Positions 45,775-57,800 of a stretch of 64,000 nt of DNA are shown here, in pieces. The DNA comes from Chrysophaeum taylorii (lineage: Eukaryota; Sar; Pelagophyceae; Pelagomonadales; Pelagomonadaceae), in NCBI GenBank assembly GCA_029834535.1, contig JAQMWT010000531.1:186001-250000 (forward strand), in the 5' to 3' direction. The position numbers and the translations under genes were made by a program. The notes below the pieces were generated by a model. It saw only the letters and a program-made list of their open reading frames with translations, was not told where the DNA came from and ran no database searches. Position 1 is the first letter of the stretch. Each line of letters starts with the position of its first letter.

Positions 45775-48282
45775 TACTTTTATCACGGGCTAAAAATGGG
45801 TTCATCTGGTCGATCTCTTCTCTTGGGCGAAATTTCTTTCGAAGAAGAAGAAGAAGAACTGAGATCAACTTTCGTCCGACTTACCTCGAGAGTCCATTAA
45901 CGACGCGCTCTTCCTGGCGTATCTTCCTTTGACCTCGTCCTTTCATCTAGCGCTAGCTGTGTTGCCGGTGGACACTATCATCGTGCGCGGATGGGACTCT
46001 TGCGGCTCCGTCTGCCTGAACCCCCGGGCCAGCCAGCCAGCCCGAGTGTCTCTCGGCCGCGATTACGATCGTACCACGCGCGCGCCCGTACTTGCGTGGG
46101 TTCGCTGGTATGCGAAATGATAGCATATTTATGCTGGCCATGGCGCATTTTATAGTGGCCACCAGGACGCGTTCTGCTGCTGCCTACAGGCTGTCAAAAA
46201 GCGACTGCTAAGAATGGGTGACAGCGGGAGAGACGGCGCGTGTTCAAAGGGGTTTGGCGAGGTGGGAGTGGCGCTGGAAAGGCTCTATCTACGAAAGAGA
46301 GACGCGGGTTCGAAGTGGGCGGCACAGTGTTAAATGGTGACTGCAAGAACGGCACTCCAAGGGAACAGCGTGCGAAGGGTTTTCTGAGAATGACTGGAGA
46401 AGCTAGAGGGTTGTCTGGAGACGTGAGGGGTGCCTGGAAGGCGGGAGTGGGTATCCCGTTCAGGGGTTGGGAGTGAGTACGTGGAAGCTGCCTGAAAGGC
46501 GGGGCCTGGTCGGTGTCATCGACGAGCCAGGGTTTTTTTTTTTCAAGCCGACTCTACTAAAGGAGGGGGGGGGGGGCGGTGAGACAGCGCGCTAGAAGCA
46601 GCTTGGGAAGGGGTGTGAGAGTGCTGGAGAGGTTAGAGACACGGGTACCCAGTGCGTGGTACCTAGAAGGTAGATGTACCCCGAGGCCTTCTACCTAATT
46701 GTTTGTTTGAGATGCCTGGGGGGTTGTCGTCGCCCTTGACCGCACCTATGTATGCCGTATTCGCCCTCTTTTTTTCTCTAGTCTCCTTGCCATCTTTTGA
46801 CTCATATCCAACTTTGAAGAAGACGGTGCGACAAAGCTAGGTGGTGGCTACTTTGCTGTTGCATCATCTCATAGTTGCGATTTGCAGGACTGATTGAGCT
46901 TCCCCGCTCTCCGTCCATTAGACTCCCCTTGTTGTTCTCGATTTACGGACGCAACGTTCTTCTGCCTTTCCCCTTGCCGATATGGCACGCTGATGCGCGG
47001 CTTAAACGTCGGATGCCGGCAGAGACTTTTGCCATCCTTGTTGATAGCGCCGTGAATGCTGATGACATGTGGCTTACTCGTGTTCTCGCGATATTCGCCC
47101 ACCTCGCCCGGAACAACACGGGTCATGGCGGCTTGTTTGGGATCTTTTGCACCGTGCTGCGACCGCTCTTTAGAGTAGTAATCTATCTTTTGTCTTTCTT
47201 TATAGCGTAGATGTTATCAGTTTTTCTGTGCTCATTTTTTAATTCAACATCCTCGTCTCGTGCTCTTTCGTAGTCGATGTGCTCTTTCGACAACCTCTTT
47301 ACTCTCCTTGAAACGCTCTTTTTGCTTCTCTTGCTTCTTCTCTGCAGTTATACCTTTCCCTCTGCGTTCTTCTCCTATTTGTGCTTTTGCCTTCTCGGTC
47401 GCTGAGTTGCCGTTTTGGAGAGAGCCTAAAAAGAATTATCACCAGTCATCATTTCTTCCTCACTGCGTCAGTACGACGTCATGAGAAAATGTCTTACTGG
47501 GCAGCACGTCGCAATGAGCGCCTCCTCTTCACCAATAAGTGATGTCCCGCGTGTCGCTTGTTTGAGGTTCGTGGTTCGTTGCTGTTTTTCCAGTCAATGC
47601 TTTGCGGTCGTCTCGTGCCATTCGCCAAGGAGAAACAGCTTCGACCTCCAAAAGTCATCACGAGACGATGGAGGGCACGTGCGACAAGAGGAGGAGGAGC
47701 AAACGATTGGGAGATGTAGATGAGAAGATGACAACGGTGTGCGATCAACATGGAGCCGGTCTCTCCTCGAGCTTCGTTATTAGAGTCCGTGACGTGATTG
47801 GAAGACGCGACCGCCTTGTCCATGATTAACTTGGCCTCGCGAGCAGATGTCAGTTCGACGTCCTGTGGTTCGGCGGCCATCGAGGTCATCTTCTCGTAGG
47901 TAGCTACCGAAAGCAGCAAACGCTCACCTCCAAAATCAGCGAGACAGACAGGGGCACCGGTGACAGAACCATCGACGATCCATCATCCCTGCTCTTCTTT
48001 TTCTGCCTCTACTGCCGCCTTTGGAGTCCGACGAGCACCTATCGCAACATATTGGCATCTCCAAAAGCGGCTCCCATCGCAAGTTCACATTCGCAGTCGC
48101 AGTAATTGTAAGGCAGTGCCCTGCAGCGACCATCACCTGCAAAACATCACTCATTTGAAGGGTCGAATAACAACACAGATAAAACAACAGGACGACCCTG
48201 CGATGTTGACGGCACTTCCGGAAACGAATATCTCAGCTCAAGCCACAAATATAATAATCACAGCTGGAGTCACAACCGGACC

Positions 48283-48313
48283 CACTCGGCGCGGTGCTCC
48301 CGCGCCGAGTGGA
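48283..48313. repeat. 13-bp perfect hairpin
   Basis: Arms CCACTCGGCGCGG (48283-48295) and its complement (48301-48313) enclose a 5-nt loop TGCTC. No gene is near; it may be a transposon or terminator remnant. Confidence 0.8.
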
Positions 48314-48694
48314 CCCTGCGCCGCGGCAAGAACATAAACATGGCTGCGTCGGTTCCTAAGTCGTGCGTCTTGCAGGCCGGGTCGGCCATTTCTGCAGCTT
48401 GGCGAAAATTCCTGTTCACTGACGAGCTCCGGCACCCGCTTTCTTCAAGACTAAAGATCTCACCTTTCGTACACCTGCAATACAAGTAGTAACAGTTGCA
48501 GTCATTGAACTCTCTTAGCGCAAGGATTGGCAGATTGATCTGACCCACCATGCACAAAGAATGTGGATTAGCTCACGTGTCTCTGCGAGTCGTTTTCACA
48601 TTGGTCTCAAGCCTCAAATGTCCTTGGAAACGTGCGTTTTCAAAAATTAAAGTGAATCAACGAGGCACGTTTGTGTGCATCGTTTTAGCATATG

Positions 48695-48829
48695 GTCTAG
48701 AGCAGACCGACCTTTCGGCGCTCCTCGTCTACAGGCCCGTGATTCCGGACTGGCTCCTGTCGGTCCGGCCTGGCTCCCATGCTCGGGAGAGGTCTGAAGT
48801 TAGTTAGTTAGTTAGTTAGTCTAGAGCAG
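48695..48829 (+). mobile_element. 5'-truncated LINE 3' end (family B) with TTAG tail
   Basis: A 113-bp insert (48706-48818) is flanked by exact 11-bp direct repeats GTCTAGAGCAG (48695-48705 and 48819-48829). It ends in (TTAG)4, and its last ~75 bp before the tail match the minus-strand copy at 26150-26225 with only three or four differences. Confidence 0.82.
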
Positions 48830-49962
48830 CATGTCGCTCTGGAAAAGATCCGATTCGGAACTCCCAAGTTTATCGACACGATAATTCCTCGTATCCAAGT
48901 TTTGCATGCATGTGGTCTCAACCGCCGAGACTGGCGCCTGAATCTTAGCTTGGGATTTGAGTTAAAAGTAATTGGACTTGACGTGCTGCAGCTTGTAGAG
49001 TGAGAACGGTATGAATCTGAGCTTGAGAGAGTTATTAATCTTTTTGCACCACTCGATCGCGAGTGACACAGACCGCTTCAGGCTTTGTGTGGGGTTGTAG
49101 GTACAAGCTTGTGTGAAGAATAAGTCCGGCCTATCTTATCAAATCCACGTCCAAATCCACCCGTGGATTTGGAGTCAATCAAAGACTGCGCTAATTGCCG
49201 CATCAACAACAACTTTGATAATAACATGATCGTGATGGTGATCACGATTGATCATGATCAAATACCTGAGGCGATACTCTTCCTTCCAGTTGAAGCCAGC
49301 TAATAAACTTGTGATTTATGTTAGCAACATCGTCCGATCAGAGCGCTGCTGCGAGCCGGTATCGAGACGCTTGTCTGGCACCACCACAACGACGACATTA
49401 CGAACATATTGGCGTATCATGCGGCACCGCCTGTGGCAAAAAAAATACACCCTTCTCTACGACTCTCGTTGTCCCCTTCAAACATTGCTTCAGCCACCAT
49501 CCTGCCCGTCTTACCGTGAACGCGTGTCGTGGTCGACACGCGACATTCCTATGAGCTCAAGATGGCACATCGACGCCACTGGCACTTCAGTTACCCCCCG
49601 CGCACACAAACTGTCCTTTGCGCAATAGCTTCGTGGAATCCTCATCTAATAAGCCTGGTTTGATAGTTAAAATAGAAAATAGGAAGCACGTAAGCTTCGT
49701 GGTGCAACAAAAATGACCGGGGTCAACGTTGACGAGAAACGGGTGAGCTCTTCGGCTGGACAATTCGGCCGCCAGCGCTGGATGATGCTCTGTGGGAGTG
49801 ACCATCATCTGTCGGCGCAAGCATACGAGCTCAGCAGGAAAAAAGCAGCACCCCTTTCGAATCTGCCTCGGCACGACGAGCGACATACAAAAATTGGCCG
49901 TGATGAGGATCGCATCCCTCCTTGGTTCACGGCACCTCTAGAACGAATCATCTGCTTTCATA

Positions 49963-52900
49963 TTACGTATCTTGACCTGAGAGAAAGACGTGATGATGAC
50001 AAACGAAAGAGCCAAAAGAGCCGCTCACCAGTGATCTTTGATTTGGCAATGAAGAAGCCGAGGACGACCCAGAAGCCAATCATACATAAGAGGATTTTGA
50101 AGTCGAACGGGCGGTTGGAGGCATGCAGGTTGTAATAGGACATGACGTTAGCTCCGTCGTCACCCTTGTGCTCGAGGACGCTCGTGACAGCGATCTCGAA
50201 AGAGTATGAGATGGGCAGGCCGTAATACAAAGGCAGGGCATACGGCTTGATGAAGCGCTTGGCGATGATCTGGCCCGAGAAGAGAATCATGGCGTTCCCG
50301 ATTGGTTCGGAAAGTTGCGCCGCTGCGAGTGGAGTCTTTGCGACGAGACCAATAACGAGAGATATGATGGAAAATATTGATGCGTTAAGCGTCGAAGCGA
50401 GCCACACGCGAAAGATTGGCACGAATTCACCCGTGAGGCCGACAAGCGGGTACCAGATGGCGATCATAGGAATGCCGTGGAAGAAGGCGATGAGCAACGA
50501 AAGGAGCGCGCGAGCCGACCAGTATGCGGTTATCGAGTACGTCCCATTACGAAACTCTCGGAGGACGAGCAGTCGTTCTGTGGGAATGGTCAGGACAAGT
50601 CCACTGAGGATGGTCATCGAGTGGGAGACAATGCCCATGAGGATCGAGGTGCTGAGGAAGAGATTGACACCAAAGTTATAAAATGCCATTCCAATCAACA
50701 AAGTTACCATGAGACTGGGCATGAGGACTTCGGGAAACTGGTCTTCAGAGGCCAAGTAAATGTACGCAAGTCGCCGCAACAGGATGGTGAACTGCCTGAA
50801 CTCCGAGATCTGGTACCTCTCGGCGAGCAACGTCGAGATATCGTCGTGCGACATTCGACGTTTGTTGATTAGTGGGAGCGTGGTTTGCGCTGCAGTTTCA
50901 GCTCCTTTCTCTTGCGACGCGTGCAGCGTAGCCCATTTTTCAATGCCCTCGCTCACGAGGACGACCATGACGTAATCGGCAGGATTTTCATTCGACGGCA
51001 GGTCCGCGCCGCCAGCGCGCAAGAATTTGGGCAAGCCGACAGGTGGACCGTCGTAGACGAGGCACCCGAGACCGAGTAGGACGAGCTTGTGGAATTGGAT
51101 GACCATCGACCACGGCGGCTGGTGGATCGTGCAGACGATTGTGCGGCATTGATCCGAGGCGAGCGCGATGAGCGTCTGGACGACGTTGAGGGCTGCCGAG
51201 GCATCCAAGCCGGTGGTAGGTTCGTCGACGAGCATCACCGGAAGCTCGGCTAAGAGATCCATGCCGATCGAGAGACGCTTTTTCTGGCCACCCGAGATGC
51301 CTACCTTCAGCGGACTACCAACGACGTTGTGAGCCTTCTCGCGTAGGCCCAACTTGACCACGATCGCATCGACGCGAGCGACTTTCTGGGCGTACGTCCA
51401 TTCGCGCGGCGATCGGAGTTCGGCCGTGTAGAGCAGCGTCTGCCTCACGGTCAGATTCTCAGAAAGGATCTCGTCCTGGGGTGTGAGCGTACCGATCTTC
51501 TTAAAGGCAGTAAAGTCAGCTGGGTAATCGTCGACGAGCACTTCACCCTGGAGGCACGGCTGCGTGCGGCCATCGATAGTGGTGAACGTGCCGCCCGGGA
51601 GCCGTCCACTAAGCAAGTTAAGGAGCGTCGTTTTGCCGGCTCCGCTGGGACCTGTGGGAGTTCGCTCGATTTCAAACTCTTTATTTAGCCACACGCAGCA
51701 CCAATAGATTTAGTGGAAAATAAAAAGCACAGACGCTGGTTCCGGAACCCATTAGGATTGTTATCGATCCGGCGGAAAACTGCACGCTCACGTTGTTGAT
51801 GGCTATCTTCTCGGGTGACTTTGCGTGTCGATACGTCACGTTTTTCAGCTCAATAGGTACCGACTTGGCCGCGCTTGGTGCCTCGACGTCCACGGCGCCA
51901 TAAGCACTGTCACCCTGACCGATGGTTTCGGTGAGAAGCGGATTGGTCGGGTTGACCTCCTCCTCCTCCTCCTCCTCTCTGGAGAAAGCAGCAAATCCTA
52001 AAGCCGCCTCGTCTTCTTTTTTCTCTCGTTTTTTGAGTGTCGGTTGGCGTTGTCCCGCCGATGCGTCTCCGCGATTCAACACCACGCGAACTGAGGCGAG
52101 ACCCGCAATAAAAAGGATGCCAAATAAGACGGCGAGAGCCTGATAGCACGAATTGGCGTTTCCGAGATGGTATCCGAGCTCGTCGCGAAGCACTTCCACG
52201 GCTTTTTCGCCATTTTGCGTGTATCCGATGGTAAGCGCGAGTTTGGCGGCCCACGTGAACAAATTCGGGTAGTGCATGGGGAACATAGCTGCGAGCGAGC
52301 AGGCGCCAAAGTAAGTAAGTTTGGGACAACAATGTAACGACGACGACGCTGTTACAGGGTGGCGAGCAGAAACAAAACAGGTGACATTACGCGGAGAGGG
52401 ACGCACCGGGTCGAACCAGGTGCATCGGGGGCAGCACGCCCGAGCTGACGATCCATGGCAGTTGAATGCCAACGACAACCTTAATCCCAGTGAGAGCAGT
52501 TTGTGAGAAGAGACCGACGGTAAGGCCGAGCATCATGACGCAGCCGATATACAGGAACTCGCAAGACCACCATCGCAGGAGCTTGGACGGAAATGGAGTC
52601 AGCGGCAAACCCATGAGTGGGTACGTAAAGAGCGTCGTGAACGTGGTGGCAACGAAGGTGTGGCACATGGCGAGCGAGAATCGCGCGAGCCAGTAGACGT
52701 TCGCCGAAAAGACTCCGTTGCGATACTCCCGCAGGATTATGGCACGTTCTTCGGGCATGATGATGACCAGTGGCGTCATCGACATAGCGAACTGGACGAT
52801 TATCAAATAGAAAATCGTGTTTGCCTTAGAGAGATTGTTCGGCATGCCCGCGAGGAGGAGTACGATTACGATATTGATGCCAACAAGCATCTTCATGATG

Positions 52901-54172
52901 AGCGGACCCTGCTGAGGATCGACCACCCAGATGTGGAGCGTGCGCATGAAAAGAGCGCGGTACTGCTCCCAGTAAGAGATCGGATACACGTCGCCCTCGT
53001 CGTCCTCCTCTTCCTCGACGTAGTCGGGCTTCGTCTCTTTGCTCGGAGTCTGATGCGACGCAGACATTACCCACACGTGCGCCCACTTGTAGCCGCCCTC
53101 GTCCTTAAGCACGTACATGAAATGGTCGGCAGGATTCTCGCCGCTGGGAACGGGAGTCCCGCCAGCGGCGAAGTACGCCGGGATGTCACGCGGCGGGGCA
53201 TCGTAGACGACAGTGCCGCCGAGTTCGCCACGCGGTGCCAGGAGCACAATGCGGTCGAATTTGTTCTGCGGGAACGTAATAACGCAGCTATCGCGGTTTG
53301 TGCCATACTCACAAGGAGGTCCCACGAGGGCTGGTGAATCGTCGCGACGACAGTGCGTTCCTCGTCGTGAGCAGCGCGATGGAGGCGTTCGACGAGTGCC
53401 TTTGCCGTCGCCGAGTCCAAGCCACTCGTCGGTTCTGCGCGAGGACGGGGGTGTCAACGTCATGCGCGAAACTACAAGTCTCACCGTCCATAAACAGCAA
53501 CGGACGGCCCGACATGAATTCGATGGCGGCCGACGCGCGCTTGCGTTGACCGCCCGACACCGCGTGCACGTAGTTGTCGGCGACGTGCAGCATGCCGAGC
53601 GTCCGCATGATCGCGTCGGCACGGGCTATTTTCTTGTCGTAGTCCCATTCGCGAGGACATCGCATGATGGCCGCGTAATAGCTATGGGGGATGAGGGGGC
53701 TCGAGCAAGCCAGAAAGAAACGCGGGCGCTCACAGGAGGTGCCGCACGGTCAACTGCTTGTAGAGGATGTCGTCTTGCGGCATGTACGATAGTTGCCGAC
53801 GCATGCCCGACCGCGACTTTGGCATGCCTGCGAGTATGTTGACTACGAAGTTTTCGCGACGACGGACGACCAATACACCCACCGTTGACGAAAATGTCGC
53901 CGGTTCGCTTTCCTGGCGAGCGCAGCGCGAGCGTGTTGAGGAGCGTCGTCTTTCCAGCGCCACTCGGGCCTATTTGTTGACGGCGCCATCACAATGCCAT
54001 GCGCGGGTTCTTTCTTACCCATGACAGCCGTGAGCTTGCCGGCTTCAAACGTTGCGTTGACGTCCTTCAAAATCGTCTTGCCGTTGACGACGTAGCCCAG
54101 ATTGACAATCCGGAGCGTCGTCGGGACGCACTGTCCTTCGTACTCTTTGGTTGGAGCAACTCTGGCGTCCAT
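49963..54172 (-). CDS. Full-size ABCG transporter, nine exons
   Basis: Exons on the minus strand are 54172-54019, 53969-53883, 53827-53734, 53681-53485, 53434-53313, 53265-52407, 52288-51749, 51651-50029 and 49976-49963. They total 3690 nt (1229 residues) and keep one frame. Order is NBD1-TMD1-NBD2-TMD2. NBD1 has MGPSGAGKTTLLN rebuilt across an intron, SGGQRKRASAA as signature and FMDEPTSGLDSATAKA across another. NBD2 has GPSGAGKTTLLNLLSGR, GISGGQKKRLSIG and LVDEPTTGLDASAAL. Each TMD shows several hydrophobic helices. The nucleotide-binding-first order defines ABCG. Likely exporter of lipids or toxic small molecules. All introns are GT-AG, 47-118 nt. The last exon (stop TAA at 49965-49963) and a possible extra 5' exon are least certain. 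Confidence 0.88.
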
Positions 54173-54892
54173 GTCGAGTTCTCCTCCGGAATGGGCGGCG
54201 GCTGAGAAGTTTCGCGTTCGTGGGGTTGTTCACAAGTCACGCGCACGTTGCGGCGGCGGCGGCGGTCGGCTCTTATTAAAAAAAAAAAAAGTGTTGCCGG
54301 CGTCGAAGCGATCGGTGTATCGCTTGGGCGTCGTCGGTCCCCAGGCGTTTGAAGTTCGTCACGTCCTCTTCGACGGCGCTTTCCCTCCACGCATTCTGAA
54401 GGAAGGCGTTGTTGTGCCGGTTGCTGACTCACCGTTGAATGTAGTGTGCGGTACACAGTACTGGACCACACGAAAAAAGAAAACTGCGAGTGTCTTCTTC
54501 TTCTTTTCGGTTCCGTTGTTGTAGACGCGAAGAAGAATCCGAGAGGACGCAAAAAACAAGCAAGCCATCATCATCGCAGGGGGAATTATTATTAATCATC
54601 GTCGTAAAAACCACACGCGCGTCACGTGTCGAAACAATAAGTCTCATTCGAAACTACTAATGTATCATCGGAGAGACGACAACAACACTGGCCCGGACGA
54701 GGAGACGTAACAACAACAACGGGCGTTATTACGGAGCCCCCACTGTGGAATATGTGGTACGAACGAAGGAACGAACGAACGCACGAACGAAGGAACGAAG
54801 GAACGCACGAAGGAAGGAACGAGTGGGGATGATTCATGCGAGAAGGCCGGCCCCCTGATCACGAAGCATGAATCCCACGGACGTGAGGTCAG
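54173..54892. other. Intergenic region between ABCG and POLE genes
   Basis: No gene is supported. It holds an A13 tract (54280-54292) and a GAAC/GAAGG repeat near 54763-54825. A minus-strand frame at 54359-54574 (VPHTTFNGESATGTTTPSF) could be a 5' exon of the ABCG gene, but no splice link is clear. Confidence 0.5.
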
Positions 54893-57800
54893 TCAAGAGG
54901 GTCCGAGTTGGTGCTGGCAATACTCGGCAAGGATGGGCATGTTGAGGTTGTCGGCGACGACGCGGCACGCGCCGAGGTAGGCGCGGTGTTTTGCCGGCGG
55001 TGCGTCGAGGAGGGCGTATTTGCCGGAGCACGGGCCTGCGTGATAATAATAAAACCATCATCATAGGTCCGGAGGGGGGGGTCAAACTCCCGACCGACTC
55101 ACAGAGGGTGGCGAGCGAGGCGGTGGCGACGCGGCTGCACTTGATGCATCGCAAGTCTTGGAGGATGACCGCGAGGGAGAGGTCGTCGAGGCGCTCGAGG
55201 AGCTGGAGCTCGAGGTCGAGGGTGTCGTAGGGGTGTTGGCAGTTTTCGCAGAGGAGATTGCGATCGTCGTCCGCGCGGCGGTTGGCGGCGGTGTCGGAGA
55301 GGTCGAGGTCGGAGCAGAGGTTGCAGGAGGCGCAGATGACGTCGGGGAGGATGACGGGGATAGCCTTGGGTCGAAGGTGGGCCTGGGGCGAAAAGTCGCG
55401 GACGCCGAGGGTCGCGAGGAGGAGTCTCCTGAACTTGATGACGTGGGTTTCGACGGTTTTGTCGAGGGCTAGGACGTGGCAGAGGAGGGTGACGAAGTCG
55501 AGGGGGGCCGCCGCCGCCGCCGCGGTCGGGGATGATCGCTGCATTTCGGCGACGACGGCGAGAGCCTTTTCGGCGAGGTACCCGTCGAAAAATTTTTTAT
55601 TAGCAGCAGCGGCGGCGTCGTGGTCGTCGTGATTTTCAGGCTTGTTGTGGAGAAAGGCGCCGACGAGGATGGCAAAGTAGTCCCTCGCGAGCTCGGGGAG
55701 GGGCGCGGCGAGAGCCCAGGTGCTCGCCAGTCTCTCGTCGTCGACGATCCCGGCGAAGTTGCGTCTGTCGAGGAAGAGAAGGCTCGAGTAAAAAGTTTTT
55801 GGGGCGAGCGCGAGGAAGCGAAAGGCGGGGACGTCTGCGAGGGTTTTAGCTACAAAGTCGAGGTGGCGCTCGGCCTCTCGAACGGTGTGTTTTGGCGTGG
55901 CAAGGACGAGCTTGTGAAAAGAGGCGTGGACGACGCGCACGCCGAGTTTCTCGAGTTGGGCGACGAGATTTTTGTTGACGCGTCGCATGAGATCGAGGAC
56001 CACGCGTCGGAGCGCGGGGAAGTGGAGGAGCGAGGCTCGCGCGCAGAGCCAGCGGTACAAGCCGACGAGGAGCGCGTCGGCGTGAGGGCTCTTTCTCGCG
56101 GATACGTCGTCGATCCAGTCGACGACCAAGGCGCGCGCCAGGCGGAACGCGTCGCCGGCCGTTCCGGCGATCGCCTCGGTCGTCGTCGCGCCGCCCTCGA
56201 CGTCGTCGTCGTCGTCGTCGAGCTGGTCGGCGACCATGACGGCGTTGACGGCAGAGCCGAAGACGTCGAGTTCGACGCACGCGCGCCGGTACGCTCCGGG
56301 CTTGTCGTCGCCCGACGACGAGATGCTTTCGTCGTCGTCGTCGTCGCCGAGGCCAAAACTCCACCTCGATGATGATGATGATGTGGCTCGGTCGTCGTCG
56401 TCGCCGGCGCCGAGGTCGGGCTTGGGGGCTTCGGAAGCCCAGAGAAGGTGGCGGTTGCGGCGGAGAAGTCGAGCGAAGGCTACGTCGGCGACGCGGATTA
56501 ACGGGTCGTCGCCGAGGTTGGCGACCGGGAGATTGGCGAATCGCGCCGTCGCGAAGCGCTCTTCTATTATCGTCGGACACTCGAGGAGGCGGTCGATCGC
56601 GCGGCGGGCGGCCGCGTTTCGCCATCCGAGCGACGGAAACGCTTCCTCTTTCGTACTACCACCGCGGAGCTCCAGATTGGGAAAGTCGCCGAGGGCGGGG
56701 ACCGAGCGCCGCAGGAGCGCCGCCGGCACGGCTGACTCGACGACGACGAGCGTCGCGCCGCGTCTCTTGCGCTCGGTCAACGCGGCCGCGACGGCCGCGA
56801 GAGCCGTCGACCGTTCGCGCGCGACCTCGGCCTTGGAGATTTCCAGCGAGTTCGCCCACCCTCGCGCATCCTCGCTCCTCGCCGACTCGTAGATTCGCCG
56901 GAGCGCTGGCGGCTTGTCGCCGCGGGGTGCGAACGGATCTACGACGACGAAAGTCGCCGTCGCAGCTCGCTCGTCTTTGTTTTGCGCCGGCGACGACAGA
57001 AAAAAGAGCGCGACGACGCCGCGGCCGGTGCGCGCGCACTGCGAGACGTAGAGGAAGGCGACGCGGCAGGCGTCGGGCCCGAAGGACGCCGGCGGGGCCG
57101 CGGGCTCGAGGTCGTCGAGGTCGAAGCGAGACTTTCTGGCGTCTTTCGCGAGGACGCGCGCCCCCGCGCCGATCGTCAGAAGAGCGCGGAACCACGGGGG
57201 CGTCGACAGCTCGTAGGCCGCTTCGACGCCCGGGTGCGCGAGGAAGGTCGCCAGCGCCTTGTCTTTCGTCGCCACGCGGCGCTCGGGCAGCTTGAGCTCG
57301 TAGAGGTCGCCCGCCGCGCTCTCTCCAAGGGCGCGCCAGTGCGAGGCCTTCCGGCCGCCGTTGGCCGCGACGAGCCCGGCGGCCTCCTCGCGCACCTGGA
57401 CGTACACGAGCCGCGCGACGCTCACCGCGACCCGATGCAAGCCCGCGTCCGTCAGGACGAACGCCTCGAACTCGCCCGGCACGTCCGTCTCTCGCACTTC
57501 GAGCACGCTCCACGCGCCGCGGGTTAACGACGCGTTCGTGCGCCGCACCAAATCCACCACGCCCGCGCGCTTCCGGGGGTTATTTAGGCCCTTGGCGGCG
57601 GCGGCGCCTGTCTCCGCCGCAGTGTTGTGCCGGCTCGACGTCCTGCCCGAGAACGAGGGGGTGCTTCTCCTTTCCGCAGCAGAAGAAGAAGTCCGCGCCC
57701 GCCAGCGCGCCTTGCGGTCGGCCAGCCATTCCGCGAAACCCTCGCCGACCTGCGGCGGCGGCCCCGCCTTGACCCGCTTCTGGTCGGCGGCGGATGGCTC

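Larger units (their letters stand above)
45775..49962. other. Gene-poor, AT-richer island
   Basis: This 4.2-kb stretch has no convincing gene. It differs from the rest by lower GC, homopolymer tracts (T11 and G11 near 46533-46575) and short frames only. A minus-strand frame near 47500-47919 (KMTSMAAEPQDVELTSAREAK) and a plus-strand one near 46875-47210 have ordinary composition and could be exon fragments, but nothing is recognised. A LINE family-B copy lies at 48695-48829 and a hairpin at 48283-48313. Confidence 0.6.
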
